From Unio delphinus (Eukaryota > Mollusca > Bivalvia > Unionida > Unionidae): 64,000 nt of DNA. Positions 10,095 through 22,233 of this stretch are shown one piece after another. Position 1 is the first letter of the stretch. Every line of letters starts with the position of its first letter. Both the position numbers and the translations under genes were made by a program. The stretch lies in NCBI GenBank assembly GCA_029339505.1, contig JAQISU010000166.1, positions 5,881,001 through 5,945,000 on the forward strand. The letters are read 5' to 3'. The notes beneath the pieces are model-generated. The model searched no databases. It was not told the DNA's origin and saw only the letters and a list, made by a program, of their open reading frames with translations.

Positions 10095-13000
10095 ATGAAG
10101 GAGTTCAAGAGATTATCGAAAATTAAGCCTTGGAAAAATCCTAAATTCGTTGATTATACCATGAAAGAATTCCAAAGATTATCGAAAGTTAAGCCCTGGA
10201 AAAATACTAAATTCAATTTCGATAAAGAGTTCAAGAGATTATCGAAAATTAAGCCCTGGAAAAATACTAAATTCAATCTCGATAGGGTCTCTGATACACC
10301 AAAACGTCTAATCGGTGATAGAACTATATTAAGTAAAATCAGGGAGTGTTTTAATGAATTCTACCGAGACGGTGCAGCATACTGTTGGTCGACATTTCAA
10401 ATTATTTATAAAGATGTCAATGTACCCAACATCGATGCTACTATGAACGATGAAAGAGCAGCTGAGATAATTTCACACCTTGGCCCGCCAAGGAGCTGGA
10501 AATTCAAGGGTAAATTGCAAAGCAATTCCCAACAGAAGTATTTTTTCAGAATAAAATTCATTATCGAAGTCGAAGGCAAATGGATTATCAGGGATAAATT
10601 TGAACCAATCCTCAAGGATAACAAAACTGTCATTGTGAGTAGAGATTCTAAACCAGGAATTCTAACTGGAATTGACAAACGATACTACGAGAAATCTTAT
10701 CCAGTAACATCAATTGTTTATGGGATATATCCGTTAAATGATAAACCCGATATTGCAAAACTAGCTCCTATGAAATATTCTAGTTCACTGAATTGTGTAG
10801 CAACACGGGTAATGGAACACTTCACAAATGCATCACGAGGAAATAAACTAACTGATCTGCGACGTAGAAAAATGACCGAATGGGAACTGACAGTGAAACA
10901 GCACGGTGCAAAGATTTCTGATATAGCTAAATTAGAAACATCATTAAGATTCCCAATATCAGTAACGACAATAACCGGAGAAGTATTATACGAACCGAAC
11001 TATCAATCAAAAGGAGCGCCAATACAAATTATTGATCATAACAAACACGCGTGGACACCTGCAGTAACAATATTTCCACGAGATAGAACCGTGAGATATA
11101 TCCCTAAGGAGTTCGTCGGGGATGTTTTTTATAATGAGAAATTATTCGATGCTATTAACACGCTGTGTGAGGATGATCCTGTGTCAGTGTGGTTACTTAG
11201 AAGTGATGAAGATCCCGAAATAGGATTTGATCAATTTGTAAGACCAAATGGTGAATTATATCGCGTTGAAGAATTAGATAACAGAATGAGAGAAATCGCT
11301 AGTGATTTTTCACCGGAGAGTTCCCATGAAAAACTATTAACGGATAGTTTTACTATTCCATCTGTGGTAGCTCACTTCGCAAGAGAAAAAAAACTCATGG
11401 CGTCCAACACGAAGTGATTTTCTCGAGGACGTTAAATTGAGTTGCGTCGAATTTGGTCATGGAGGACTGTGGAATACAAAATACCATCGTGGCGATATGA
11501 TTTCAATTGATATATCCGCGTGTTATCCTGGCAGTTTCCTCGGGTATGGAGAATGTAGTAACTATTTTAAACGATTTGGACACCCCACGCATGAAATGAC
11601 TCGTGTTGCGATTAATGGTCCATTGCCTGATTTTGATTTAACTGGATTCGCTCGTGTGATATCATTCGAATTCGCTACATGGTTACATCCGTGTAGTTAT
11701 CTTTGGCTTGGTAGACATATATCTGAAAAGGCCTGGATGCCAATAGTGTTACTACGATATATAATTGATTGTGGTATGCTAATATCGTTGATTGTTTCCG
11801 AAGCTATTATATGCTATCGAGCTCAGAAAGAAGTTTGGCTACCACAACCCGATCTAGATCGTATAATTAGCGAACAGCGAAAACAGTTTCCAGATTTCAA
11901 TGAAGAAAAAATCATGAACTGGTCTAAGAAGTTATTTGAAATTAAAAAAGAACAAGCAAAAGATTTTGGACGAAGAATAATCGGTAAATTTACCCAGGGT
12001 GGAAGATACGACAATGCAAAATATTCTTCGCGGTTGATCATAGACATCGCTGAATACGATTTTATTGTAACGGATTTAACGAAACAGGGAAAACTTGTAA
12101 ATCGTAAAGACGCTTTCCTATCCGATAGAAGACGATTAGGTACAATTGTTACCTATTGTGATGGATATATTAAACAGTATACGCATTTGAGAAGTTCTAT
12201 GCTAGCTTATGCTTCAATCAATTTATTTTCGATGATAAATAGATTTCCTAATACCGCAGTTAGAGTAGCCACTGATTCTATGTATATACACAATAAATAC
12301 AAATCAGATGTAGCTAAATTCACAGATCCGGAGGCAAATAGGGGATGTTGGAGATTTAAAAGGAAACGCTACATGAGTATTGTGAATCGGCAGATATTAC
12401 CATGGATGAAAGGTACTTAAAGTGTGATGAGATTCAATCAGAATTTTCTAATGCACCACCGGTATCTGATCCAATATGTAGATACAAGACAGTTTATTTA
12501 AACGGTTGTGGTGGGTCAGGAAAGACAACTCGTGCAATTGAATTATATCGTCGGTCAACCATGATTGTGTTAACACCAACTCACAGACTCGCCAGAGAGA
12601 TGAAACAACGAGGGGTAAATGCCCGTACCTATCAGTTTTTTTCGATGGAAGGGTGACAAATGGACTCCTGATCGAATGGGTGATAAATTCATTCCTGAAA
12701 TCATAATCTGGGATGAAATATGCACAGTGTCATTAGATGTATTACAAACATTTCTCGAGTAGTTGTTAAACAAAAACACAAAAGTCGTCATGTGCGGTGA
12801 TCACGGCCAACCACCACCATTTGTCGGTGCATCTCCACATAAATGGCTAAAGGGTTTTGTACACTACTGTGAAGAAATTAATACCGACAATAGATCACTT
12901 GATGAACAATTACGCGAGTTTAAAGCGCTAATTAGATTACAACCGGATAAAATCCAGTGTGAAATAGCGCGTGAAATAATTTCAGAAACTCCCATGAATG

Positions 13001-13737
13001 ATTTTTGGGAAACGTGGAGACCAAACGATTTGATAGTAGCAAGTAGAAAAATAGTCAGAGACACACTTCAGATGAAGTTATTTGAAACGCATAAAGAAAA
13101 ATTTGCAACACTTCCAGTACCGTTGTGTTATAGGCCTTCGGATACACGAAAGCAGAATATTGAAGTTGATATTCCAGGGAAGAGTGAAAAGCAGATTCTC
13201 GTGTTAAATGATATTGTGCTGGTTGATATCAGCGTCGTCGAAGATGCATTGCGTGCTGATAAATCCCCATGGACGTTAGGTTACGCAGCGACAATACACT
13301 CTTCACAGGGATTGACTATATCAGATACAATTGTTTGGATGGTGGATAATCACATCGAATGGTCGAATTTAGTCTATCTTGCAGTATCCAGAGTACGAAG
13401 AATAAATAAACTTCGAAGAATTATTTTCGATGATGACACCACAATGGATGATGCTAGCATCGTTGATGTTAAAATTATTGATAAAAAACTTTCCGGTTAC
13501 AAACAACAAGACAAAAAAAAACAACGAGAATTTGACATTGATGCTGAATTAATAATTTCGCTGAAGCAACAACAGAATAATCACTGCGCGAGTTGCAATT
13601 GTATAATGCGTTGGCAGTATTCGGATAAAGATCCTCGCCAATTTACCGTAGAAAGAAAGAATAGCAGCATTGGTCATATCAGAGATAACGTTATGCTGAC
13701 TTGTCTTGAGTGCAACAGACGGAACGGCGCTAGTTAA
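10095..13737 (+). pseudogene. DNA polymerase B-SF1 helicase-HNH fusion, E1 copy, broken
   Basis: Collinear with E3 57046-61408. Three Lys-rich repeats (KEFKRLSKIKPWKN) open the protein. Polymerase motif A is DISACYPG (about 11505), motif B region is IIGKFTQGG (about 11980) and motif C is ATDSMYI (about 12270). Helicase Walker A is GCGGSGKTT (about 12510), motif III is CGDHGQPPPF, and motifs V/VI are TIHSSQGLT and YLAVSRVR. A Cys4 domain (CASCNC...CLECNR) ends it. Breaks are an extra A near 11390, a lost A near 12360, a deletion near 12634 and a TGG-to-TAG stop near 12760. The frame 12763-13737 joins helicase and Cys4 domain without a break. Confidence 0.88.
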
Positions 13738-14687
13738 GACCCCGCGGTGGTAATTGAGTATCGTCAGGAATCACTTGTAATTGTTGTCGAGTAAATCCTC
13801 GCTGAGGAACAGTTGAATCCAGTTTATAGATTGGAGATCTACCAGTAGATCGTGTTATACCGGATATCTTATGCGTAGTGACGCTCCAAATAGGATCGGT
13901 AGCTCTTTTTTATCACCCTCAAGCTCTCCTGGTTCGTATAAATACCTAACAGTGACATTACTACCAAGAATTGGTTCTTTGAAATCTTTTTGTGAAATTC
14001 CTTGGATTTCCATTTTTGGTATAGACGCTTTCTTAATCGCGTTGACAGGTTTCATGTTAATTGTTCTAGTAATCTCGTTATTGAGCGCGGTAATCACAGC
14101 TGGTAATCTCTTAACCATTCACGGGATCTTTTATCCTGAATAAACTCCTTCGCGTATTGATATCCAAATAACCGTTCAGCAAGAGTCCGATTAAATCGTT
14201 CAACAATTGCCTGATCGCGATGTAGCGCAGTATGCCCTCGTCTGATAGTGACATTGTGATGCTTCATCGCTGATAAAACAGCGCCTTGAAATTCCTTGCC
14301 AGGATCAACTTGTAACAGATTTGGCCAGCGTAGTGGGCCTCGTCGATAAATCTTTTCAAATGCAGAAACAACTTCAGGTGATCATTTTGTTTTCAGCGGT
14401 TCTGCTTGTTTGTATCGACTCGCAACGTCAACTACGGTTAGCGCGTATTTGTAACCGTTGTCATGTGGTAAAAACAATAAATCAGCTTGATGAACTTCAT
14501 TAGGTCCGGTAACATCAAAATGCGAGAAATTGATTTGTTTAGGGCGCGGTAGATAAATTTGCCATATAGCCTGTTTGGATAACCAATTAGCCGCAGTAGC
14601 CTTTTTCACTTTTGCGGCGCTGGCGAGTTTACTGATTCCTGCTTTAGCCTTCCAGTATCCTCTCGGAGAATAATAAATAGATTCCAT
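13730..14687 (-). pseudogene. INT: Retroviral-type integrase, E1 copy, broken
   Basis: A Polinton rve-fold integrase. The first catalytic Asp is visible in HQADLLFLPHD in the N-terminal frame (14382-14687). A TGA near 14380, a one-base loss near 14117 and another near 13900 break the gene into pieces; the C-terminal piece 13855-14118 keeps RLPAVITALNNEITRTINMK. The intact comparison is E3 61401-62360. It converges on the polymerase gene and the two stop codons overlap. Confidence 0.85.
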
Positions 14688-14691
14688 ATTA

Positions 14692-15058
14692 TTAATTACC
14701 AGCACCTAACATCAATTTGCCTTTCATAGCCGATTTTACCAGCTACGAAGCCAATTTTTCTTTCAAAGATTTATCAGGAATAGCATTTAACGCATGAATT
14801 AATTTCACATCCGCAAGATGTCTGTTTTGCAGATTGCTGCTTTTATATGCAACATCATGTGCATGACACGCCTTATCAATAGCATTTATCGGATACTCGC
14901 CGGATCGGGGTTGATTTTGATCATCAAGTCTAATATCTAATCGTGTTCCGGGGCCACAGTAGCTATATCCTGGAAGGTGCTTTTCTCCGGGGTACTTTGC
15001 CCATGGGGTTCCAGGGAGCTTTGCCAATTTGGCTGCGATATCACCTCCTCGTTTTTTT
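14692..15058 (-). pseudogene. Phospholipase A2-like domain, E1 copy
   Basis: A parvovirus VP1-type PLA2 domain. The Ca-binding loop YCGPGTRLD and the catalytic DKACHAHDVAY (His-Asp) are present. No in-frame ATG lies upstream of the domain. Its frame is reached from the zinc-ribbon frame by a -1 step at AAAAAAC (minus strand, plus coordinates 15051-15057). A TAG at 14743 removes the C-terminal tail seen in E3. Such domains help particles cross endosomal membranes in other viruses; that role is inferred here. Confidence 0.78.
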
Positions 15059-15101
15059 TAAAAACATTTCCGGATTTCATAGAAATAAATCTACCGGTAA
15101 A

Positions 15102-15221
15102 TTATTTTGTACCACATGTTGCACATCTACCAGTAAGTGCAGATCTGTTATTTTTAGTTGTAATCGTCGTCACATCATTTGTGTTAGTACGCGTTTTACA
15201 CTTCACACAATATAGATCCAT
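15102..15221 (-). pseudogene. Zinc-ribbon (DUF5679-like) protein, E1 copy, early stop
   Basis: The 39-codon frame starts MDLYCVKCKTRTNTND and carries a second Cys pair in GRCATCGTK, forming a CxxC...CxxC ribbon. A TAA at 15102-15104 replaces a Lys codon of E3. Beyond it the same frame is open to the slippery AAAAAAC at 15051-15057. The start codon lies 5 bp from the divergent ATPase ATG. Confidence 0.75.
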
Positions 15222-15226
15222 AATTT

Positions 15227-15898
15227 ATGTATAGAGATATGGATATAATTGATTTTTCAGCGACTAAAACAAGAGAACCAGTTAAGCATCATGCAGCGCC
15301 ACAAAACTCTATCCGCGCAATTATAATCGGGCCATCTGGATCCGGCAAGACGCAGTTGTTGCTCAATTTAATAATGAGATGGATGAAGTGGGATAAATTG
15401 TATTTAGTTGCTCCTAGCGTAGATGATTAACGATGTTATGAAGTGCTAAAAGATTTTAATGAAAACGCTTCAGAGATTGCTGGCGAGTGTATTATTGAAT
15501 TTATAACCGATATTGACGAGGCACCATCAGTAGAAGACCTCAATGGAAGTATCAACAATTTAGTTGTATACGATGATGTCATGTTAGATAAACAAAAAAA
15601 ACCAGCTAGAATATTTTCCCGAGGCAGGCACAAAAACACTGATGTGATATATGTCACTCAACGCTACACTCAGATTCCAAAAGTGATCAGAGATAACTGT
15701 AATATTCTTGCTGTATTCAACGGCGTTGATACACATACGCTACGAAATATTTGGCAGACATGGTGCTCTGATATGGACTTCAATCAATTTAAAAATTTCT
15801 TTAGTAACGCTCAGTCGACCCCGCACGGATTTATAACAATAAATTTACATGATCCTCGGACACGATATCGTATCGGACTCGATCAAATATTTGGTTAA
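15227..15898 (+). pseudogene. ATP: A32-like packaging ATPase, E1 copy, one stop codon
   Basis: A FtsK/HerA-superfamily genome-packaging ATPase. Walker A is GPSGSGKTQ (about 15330), Walker B is NNLVVYDDVM (about 15560) and a downstream motif reads DVIYVTQRY. The only lesion is a TAA at 15428-15430, where E3 has CAA. The rest of the 223 codons are collinear with E3, so this is one of the best preserved E1 genes. Confidence 0.93.
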
Positions 15899-15903
15899 CC
15901 TGT

Positions 15904-16065
15904 AGCAGCAGAGAGGGTGAGTGACAACGACGTTGGCGTCATTGACGAATTCATCGAGGAGGCCTCAATTTACCGAATCGACACCTTTTTTTACGATTTA
16001 CGAAGAAGCCTTAGATTACCGAATCGACGCCTGTAAAAGTTGTCTGATTCACCCTCTCTGCTGCT
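15904..16065. repeat. Right terminal inverted repeat of E1
   Basis: A 162-bp block opens with AGCAGCAGAGAGGGTGA and closes with the inverse, TCACCCTCTCTGCTGCT, so both its inner and outer ends carry the element terminal motif. The interior contains two copies of TTACCGAATCGAC around AAGCCTT. The left partner lies outside the window. Confidence 0.85.
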
Positions 16066-16671
16066 AAAGTGTATCTAAATATTACATATCTTGTGCTATT
16101 GGTACATGAGAAATCTCAGTACTGTGTCCTAGACACTCTTTAACAAGTTGACACTATTGTGCTCGATGTACCTTTGTATTGAATAATTAAGTTTAATTAT
16201 GTATTTTTTGTTCCTTACATGTACGTTTATCACTTTAGACAAGTGCCGGTGGACACGTCACATACAGATGGTGCTCACAGCCAGTTATGAATAGGAGACT
16301 GCACAGTGGGGATTTGCTAGCAGCCACCACAATCTTGACATCAGGAAATAACTACGGAAAATTAGCCCTATGGGCTCAAATGATGAACATGAAGTTCATC
16401 TCAGCCTCAAAATTCCATGATATCCGGGGCACCTATTTGGTTCCGATTATAGACACTTTCTGGGAGGAGCATAAGCAACAAGTTTAGGCATCCTTTTGGG
16501 ACAAAGAATTAATGGTATTAGGTAAAATGAAACAGATTATGATGTTAAAATGTACATATAATACGTATCATGCTGTCCATAGGAGATATTGAGAATACTT
16601 CTTTATTGTAATACTGAATTATAATGAAGTATACATATCAGATTATGAATGGGATTTTCCATGTAAACATG

Positions 16672-16784
16672 CATGGTACCCAAGGAAGGCAGTTTTAAAA
16701 AAATATATGCCAGGATACTTTGATTTCTAAATAGCATTTATGGGTGAGTACTCCACTTTAAAAGTGCCTTTCCTGGGTACCATG
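16672..16784. repeat. MITE-like hairpin
   Basis: Arms of about 28 bp beginning CATGGTACCCAAGGAAGGCA pair with their inverse at the other end with three or four mismatches. The loop is AT-rich. It lies in the first intron of the transposase-like gene. A short palindromic MITE is the simplest reading. Confidence 0.55.
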
Positions 16785-18792
16785 TATATTTTAATGGAAC
16801 ATCCCTGACATAATTCTGCTGTATAAATATCACTAAGTAGCACTTCATAAATTGCATTGCTAAATTATATTTATACTCTATGGACAGAAGCCCAATGTTG
16901 ACTACAGTCATCGGTAAGAATCATCGGCTATGGAGAATAATAGCCAGTTGGGCAAATCACCAAAATAACCAACTGTAACTAGATGTTGGTATTGCTGTAA
17001 ATGAACATAATCAGGCTACCAGACATTTTAAGTTCGCTATCACAGAATGGTTCATAATTGGATCAGTCAACTCAGTGAGCCACTGAACCACAATTGTTGA
17101 AGATTTGGGTGAAATCCATTACAGTGCAAATTAATTCATATTTGGTCTTTTAAATAACGTTGGAAAGATGACGTGTAATTTTTCTCTCTTTCCTTCAACT
17201 ATTCTTATCCATTTCTTTTCTGAAGGTGATGGGCGCAATGACTCTCCAGGCCATAAAGCGCATTATTGTTCCTACACAATAATGGAGGATATGAGCAAAA
17301 TAATATTGACTACTCACACACTGGACAAAAGGATAGTTCAGAGAAAATCACCAGCCCTAGAAAAGGCAGGTTTTCAGAAAGCCATGACAGAACTAAATGA
17401 GAAAGGAATACAAATCAAGGAGGTGGTGACAGATGCTCATGTAGGAATCGGATCAGTTATGAGTGAGTTATTTTGTTTTGTTTGCAAATATCACCATACT
17501 TTTCAGTCCACATTATAGCACAAGTTATATATCCATACACTTACATACACTTCTCATAATACTGACTTGTGATTTTTATAATTATTATATTTGTTGACAA
17601 TTGCAAAATTTGTTTGCGATGATTACATTACTGGATTTTAGTTGCTTCCTCCTTAGTCACTGCATTTTCTTACTGTGTTCATTTCATTAATTTCAGAAAT
17701 GTCCTTTCCCACCATCAGACACTCTCATGATATAGTAAAGAAAATAATGAAGGGAAAAATCCTGTCTAATCCACCTATTACTCCTCAGTCTAGGAAATTG
17801 GTATTACCCCATGTGCCTGATGTTTCACCAATGTTCTTTATCTTAGTAACAATGTATCTTATTGACAACTTATATTGTTCTAGAAATGAATTTGTGCCCT
17901 ATTCATTTGATCTTGTTTAATTGAGAATTTACACATTCTTGCATATTTCAGTCTTATTGTTGTGCTCAGTATTTGATTTGGGTTGATTACCTATTCAAAT
18001 TATTATTCATTGGATATATCGAAGTATTCATCTTTAATATTCTTGCACTTGAACATGAAGCTTGGAATTATTGTGAATTCCGATAAAAGGACACCCTGGA
18101 TTATATTTGAATTATACGTTAGTCAGATAAAACCCTAGATTATATTATTGTAATACATCAAAAGACTGTTGGCACATCTCCATATCACAGGCAACTAAAA
18201 CACATCAATACATTCAGAGGTGAATTTTTTTTTAAATACCAATGGAATTTAATTAGAATTTTATTCATTAGGTCTAGTGGTGGAAGTTATTGAACCTTTT
18301 GTGATTTCGTTCACAATACTATTAAGTTCTTTTTAAATGTTCATTGAATTGTACAAAACTAGTTGCTTTCATTCTTTCATGTTATACAACTTTTGGTATT
18401 GGAAAACTTTGTTTTGATGATTACTCTTCATGCACTTTTAACTTTGTTATCTACCTTCTTTTCAAGGTTGCCAAACAAAATGAAAATGAGGCTTTATTAC
18501 AATGGTCCAAAGACATCATTAATCATTTCTGGTTTTCGTGCAAGACTGCTAGCAGCTATGAACAATTTTTGGTGAGGTTTCAGTTTTTGTATTTTTAACA
18601 TATATATAACATATAGAAACATATATGTAAACGTTTCCAATTGTATTTTTTTTATTAAATCAAAGTTACAGTGCATAATCCTTATCTTTTGATTTCTTTT
18701 AATATCTATTTTATCCATGTATATACATCACCAAATCATGTAGGTATGTAGTCTATTGAAAGTAATTTACTTGAAATGTCAGAGTAATTATA

Positions 18793-18915
18793 GGTCACTG
18801 CATTTGTATGGGAAAATATCAGAAAAAAAATTTGGATGGACACTGCACAACCTTGGAAGTGCAGTATATCCATCCGACAAAGGAGTTCATATTTTCCCAT
18901 ATAAATGCAGTAACC
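18793..18915. repeat. Intronic inverted-repeat hairpin
   Basis: Outer arms of about 27 bp (GGTCACTGCATTTGTATGGG and its near inverse ending at 18915) enclose a second nested pair (GGATGGACACTGCA with TGCAGTATATCCATCC). The whole 123 bp can fold into one long stem. It could be a MITE or a hairpin RNA source. Confidence 0.5.
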
Positions 18916-20936
18916 TTTTTATTATATGCGCATTCTTATTCTACCTTAGGCTTGATTATAAAAACAAAAATATACTACAAGAAACAAAGTAACTTAATGT
19001 ATGCTAAACTAAATATCTAACATCAGATTCATCATTACACAACATTATTAATGCGCACATAACTCCGCCCAGATAAATTTGAACTTAGTCGCGTGCGAGA
19101 CATAACTTTCAAAAGACAGTTTATCCCTTGTCACTTGCATGTTATTAGTAGGAACCCATAAATTTTATGAAATCTGGCCTCTCAAACAGAAATATTGTAT
19201 CAAAAGTTAACTCTAAATGTTGCAAAGCATCTGCTATGTTTCAGTCCTAGAAACACCAGCTTTAGTTCATTCAGAAACAAATCTAATCAGCCAAAACATA
19301 AACGCCTACTTTGCGATAGTACATGATATGTTTACAAATCAAAATTGCTGGCGTCTGCGTCCTTTGCTTGTTTACAATAGAAATTAATTCCTTTCTTAGT
19401 TCAATATGAAGTTGTGCGTGAGTTCAGTATTGTAAAATATTGAACGATTCTGATAATGAAAAGATAACGGAGAACAAAAAGAGCATATAATGTGGAATAT
19501 TGAAGGAACATTGATCTGAGCAAAACTGCAATCCTGCTACATTAACCATTAGCCAAATCTAGACTAGCTTTCCCTTGATTATATAAATCAAGCTGTATTA
19601 TAATGTATCACTTTCGGGTCACCATGACAAAAGAGATCAGCTTTAGGTGCTTTTAATATTGATTGCGTCATTCTTTCAGAGTATCTGGAGGAGTGTCCTT
19701 CATCCTATCACCAATAAACATAAGTGGATCCTCTCACATGGCCAATGCATTAATAAATGCCTACATGAACCTTTGTCATAGAATGAAGAGAGGACAAAAC
19801 CGTGGCTTGATCCCAAGAAGGATGCCAAAGTCCTGAAAACCTTGGCACAGGTACTCTTGGACCAAAGGTTCCTTAACAGAGTGGACTATTACTTGAATTT
19901 CAGGTATGCCATTTCAGGATTACAGCAATTATATGTTAAGACTGTTTTAAATGTTATTATTCTCAACTTAAGAATAATTTACTTTATATATTTACCATCT
20001 GCATAAGTTGGCATTCATACTATGTGTGTACGTGATACATGTACAGTGAATGTTCTCAAGTCGTTTGCATGTTCAGGTATAATACATGCACATCAGGTAT
20101 AAACAATTCCATGACACTCTGTATAATCACTGCAGTAACGATTTCATATATGCAAATTTTACCAACAACGTTAATTGGTACTTAATACTTGTTAGCAGAT
20201 TGTAAGTGACGTATGACAATATACATTTTCTTGATAATTGCAGAAGCACTGCTGAGCTCGAAGTTTTTAATCAGCATATCCTGATGTACTGTGCCAAGAG
20301 ATTTTCATACACTCCTCCTGTGTACAGGATTCGGAATGAGCTAGCTGCTTTGGATCACAATATCTATAATGGCAGGGGCGTATTGAGAAACAAAGAAGGG
20401 GAGATAGTGTACGTTTGTTTAACTACAGGATAGTAGAAGTAATAATTGTACATTATGACCCCAGCTTGGACATCAAGGCAATGGAATATTATTCACATTT
20501 ACAAGTCATGAAAACTTTCCTTTAGGTAGTCATTTTGTTACAACTGGCACACAATGTTTTACATTTCTGGTAAGGAATCTTAATATTTTCATGTGTGCAG
20601 ATCTTGTAATTAGTGTTGTTATTCTAGTGGATATTAATTTTGATTTGAAAAATACAAGTCTAATAATTAAATACAATGATATATATAGCACTTTCTCAGA
20701 GTACCAACCCACTTTATTAAGGATATATGGGATTCATGGAATTTTCTCAGGTGGTTTGTGGACAATGCTGTCATCATGATGATTAATAACTAATACCTGC
20801 TCTGAAAATATGTTGCTTTCTGATTGATTGATTTCTAACGGTGCACTGTTTAGGCTATTTAGTGCCATATAATCGGTTGTATTTATACACTACTTTTTCG
20901 GAAGAAATGGGTAAAAATGCAACTTGTCTCAAGTAG

Positions 20937-21189
20937 TTTGTTTTGTTTTTTATGGTTTAACGCCATTTTTCAGCACAATATATAGGCTATACATGGCGGC
21001 CAGTATTAGTGGTGGAGGAAGAAACCGGAAAAACCCCGGAAAGAACCACCGACCCACGAGAAGCTACTGGCAAGCTTTCTCACTTAACTACATTAGCCGA
21101 ATCTTAGACTCGAACCCACGCAGACAGAGGTGAGATGGCAGTGGTCCGTAACGGACAGCGCTTTAGACCACTCGGCCACTCGGGGCCCC
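20937..21189 (-). mobile_element. tRNA-derived SINE with molluscan-type tail
   Basis: On the minus strand a Leu/Ser-type tRNA-like head (GTGGCCGAGTGGTCTAAAGC, B box GGGTTCGAGTC) is followed by a body and a tail containing ACTGGCCGCCAT and ATGGCGTTAAAC. Flanking direct repeats GTCTCAAGTAG (20926-20936) and GTCTCAATTAG (21190-21200) form a target duplication with one mismatch. The tail type is common in mollusc genomes. Confidence 0.8.
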
Positions 21190-21899
21190 GTCTCAATTAG
21201 TACTTTGGAGATAGAACAGATAAGAACAAAAAGAACCCCTCCTTAGGACTTGGTCATGAGGTTCAAATATTGGGTGAAAACTCAATACAAGTTAACATAT
21301 GGGGATGCTTGTTACACAAGTTAAGAAAATAACATTTTCTTTAAAAAAAGGTATCATGGCTGTTACAACAAAAAAAGTGGCAGATGGTCCGTCTACCCTT
21401 GTAAAGAAAACAAAACATCCCCACATCAGGGAGCTTATTCAGAAAGCGCTCATCTGTCAACTTGAGGTCAAGCACGGTATGAGAAGGAGAAGAGAACTTA
21501 AGGAAGATGATCCCAGGAGAATTGGCAGAAACCTGGCACCTCAAGAACCACCATCAACTCAAGTTTTGGTTAAGGAGAAGATCTCTCGATTTTAGCTATA
21601 TAATATATTAAAGGTGCCTGATATATGGATGTGTCTGCTAAGGCAGATTACACTTGATATACAGTAATGTAAATATCAGTAGTTGAAAACAATGTATCTG
21701 CAAGTGCTGAAAACTTTTATATTGATTATATATGACCTTACCCAAATTGTTTCTAGGTTTTTAAAAAAATCTGAATGGAAGCATTATTGTTTGATGGGAT
21801 ATTATGTGCAGCTACAGCATAACAAAGAATGAAGTCAAATGTATTCATTTATATATTAATTTGTGCCTTTAAGAAGTGTTTTACAAATATTCAGGCAGG

Positions 21900-22233
21900 C
21901 CTGGAATGGATGAAACCAGTGTATTGCCCAAACATATCTGGATATTTATCACGTTTCCGCCAGACACAGCAAGAGGGAATGACGACTCTGTCCAGAATCT
22001 AGTCTTCCATGCTGCCATAGTATGAACTGCCTATAGGCAGCATGCCTGTTTGCATTCATCAAGTCAACTTCATAGTCAAGTACAAGAACATCCCGCCGGT
22101 ACATCCTGGCCAAGGTAAGTACAGCCTCATCAAGGATTAGAACTTGAAAATCCTGAATTCCAAAGTAATATAAATATGGATAAAAAAACTGCAAAGTTTT
22201 ATTTTGACATGAGCGCTGAGTGTTCCATCGCAA
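21900..22233 (-). pseudogene. P2X7 C-terminal-like domain fragment
   Basis: The reading frame contains [16 protein letters not shown]. After a frameshift near 21985 it continues with [16 protein letters not shown] and GQYTGF. This YRQ...PSCCVW...PDP-like pattern is the Cys-rich domain first known from the P2X7 receptor tail, which is widely multiplied in molluscs. The frameshift suggests a relic. A second fragment is at 45119-45386. Confidence 0.6.

Larger units (their letters stand above)
1..16065 (+). mobile_element. Maverick/Polinton element E1 (left tip outside window)
   Basis: The element carries the full Polinton gene set in the same order as E3: penton-like, membrane, fibre, protease, hydrophobic, capsid, core, unknowns, HNH, zinc protein, polymerase-helicase, integrase, PLA2 and ATPase. 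The right terminal repeat ends at 16065. Position 1 falls inside the penton-like gene, so by comparison with E3 about 300 bp including the left terminal repeat are missing. A 1.6-kb insertion absent from E3 lies at about 7600-9225. Many genes carry frameshifts or stops, so this copy cannot be autonomous as it stands. Confidence 0.93.
16239..21595 (+). pseudogene. Intron-containing transposase-like gene family member, decayed
   Basis: Coding blocks with plausible splice signals occur at 16239-16480 (GDLLAATTILTSGNNYGKLA), 17226-17462 (GDGRNDSPGHKAHYCSYT; VVTDAHVGIGS), 17697-17733 (PTIRHSHDI), 18467-18571 (IINHFWFSCKTASS), 19680-19903 (LLDQRFLNRVDYYLNF), 20244-20406 (TAELEVFNQHILMYCAKRFS) and 21299-21595 (DDPRRIGRNLAP). 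I recognise this as a large uncharacterised family found in molluscs and fishes. It has a GDG...SPG core and an RNase-H-like or transposase-like appearance; the function is not established. A TAG interrupts the 19680-19903 block, and the third block lacks the expected WHxxKN continuation, so it is probably a pseudogene. Confidence 0.6.

Noticed and set aside
21090..21189. tRNA-Leu gene on the minus strand
   Set aside because: It is the head of a SINE; the downstream tail and flanking duplication show this.
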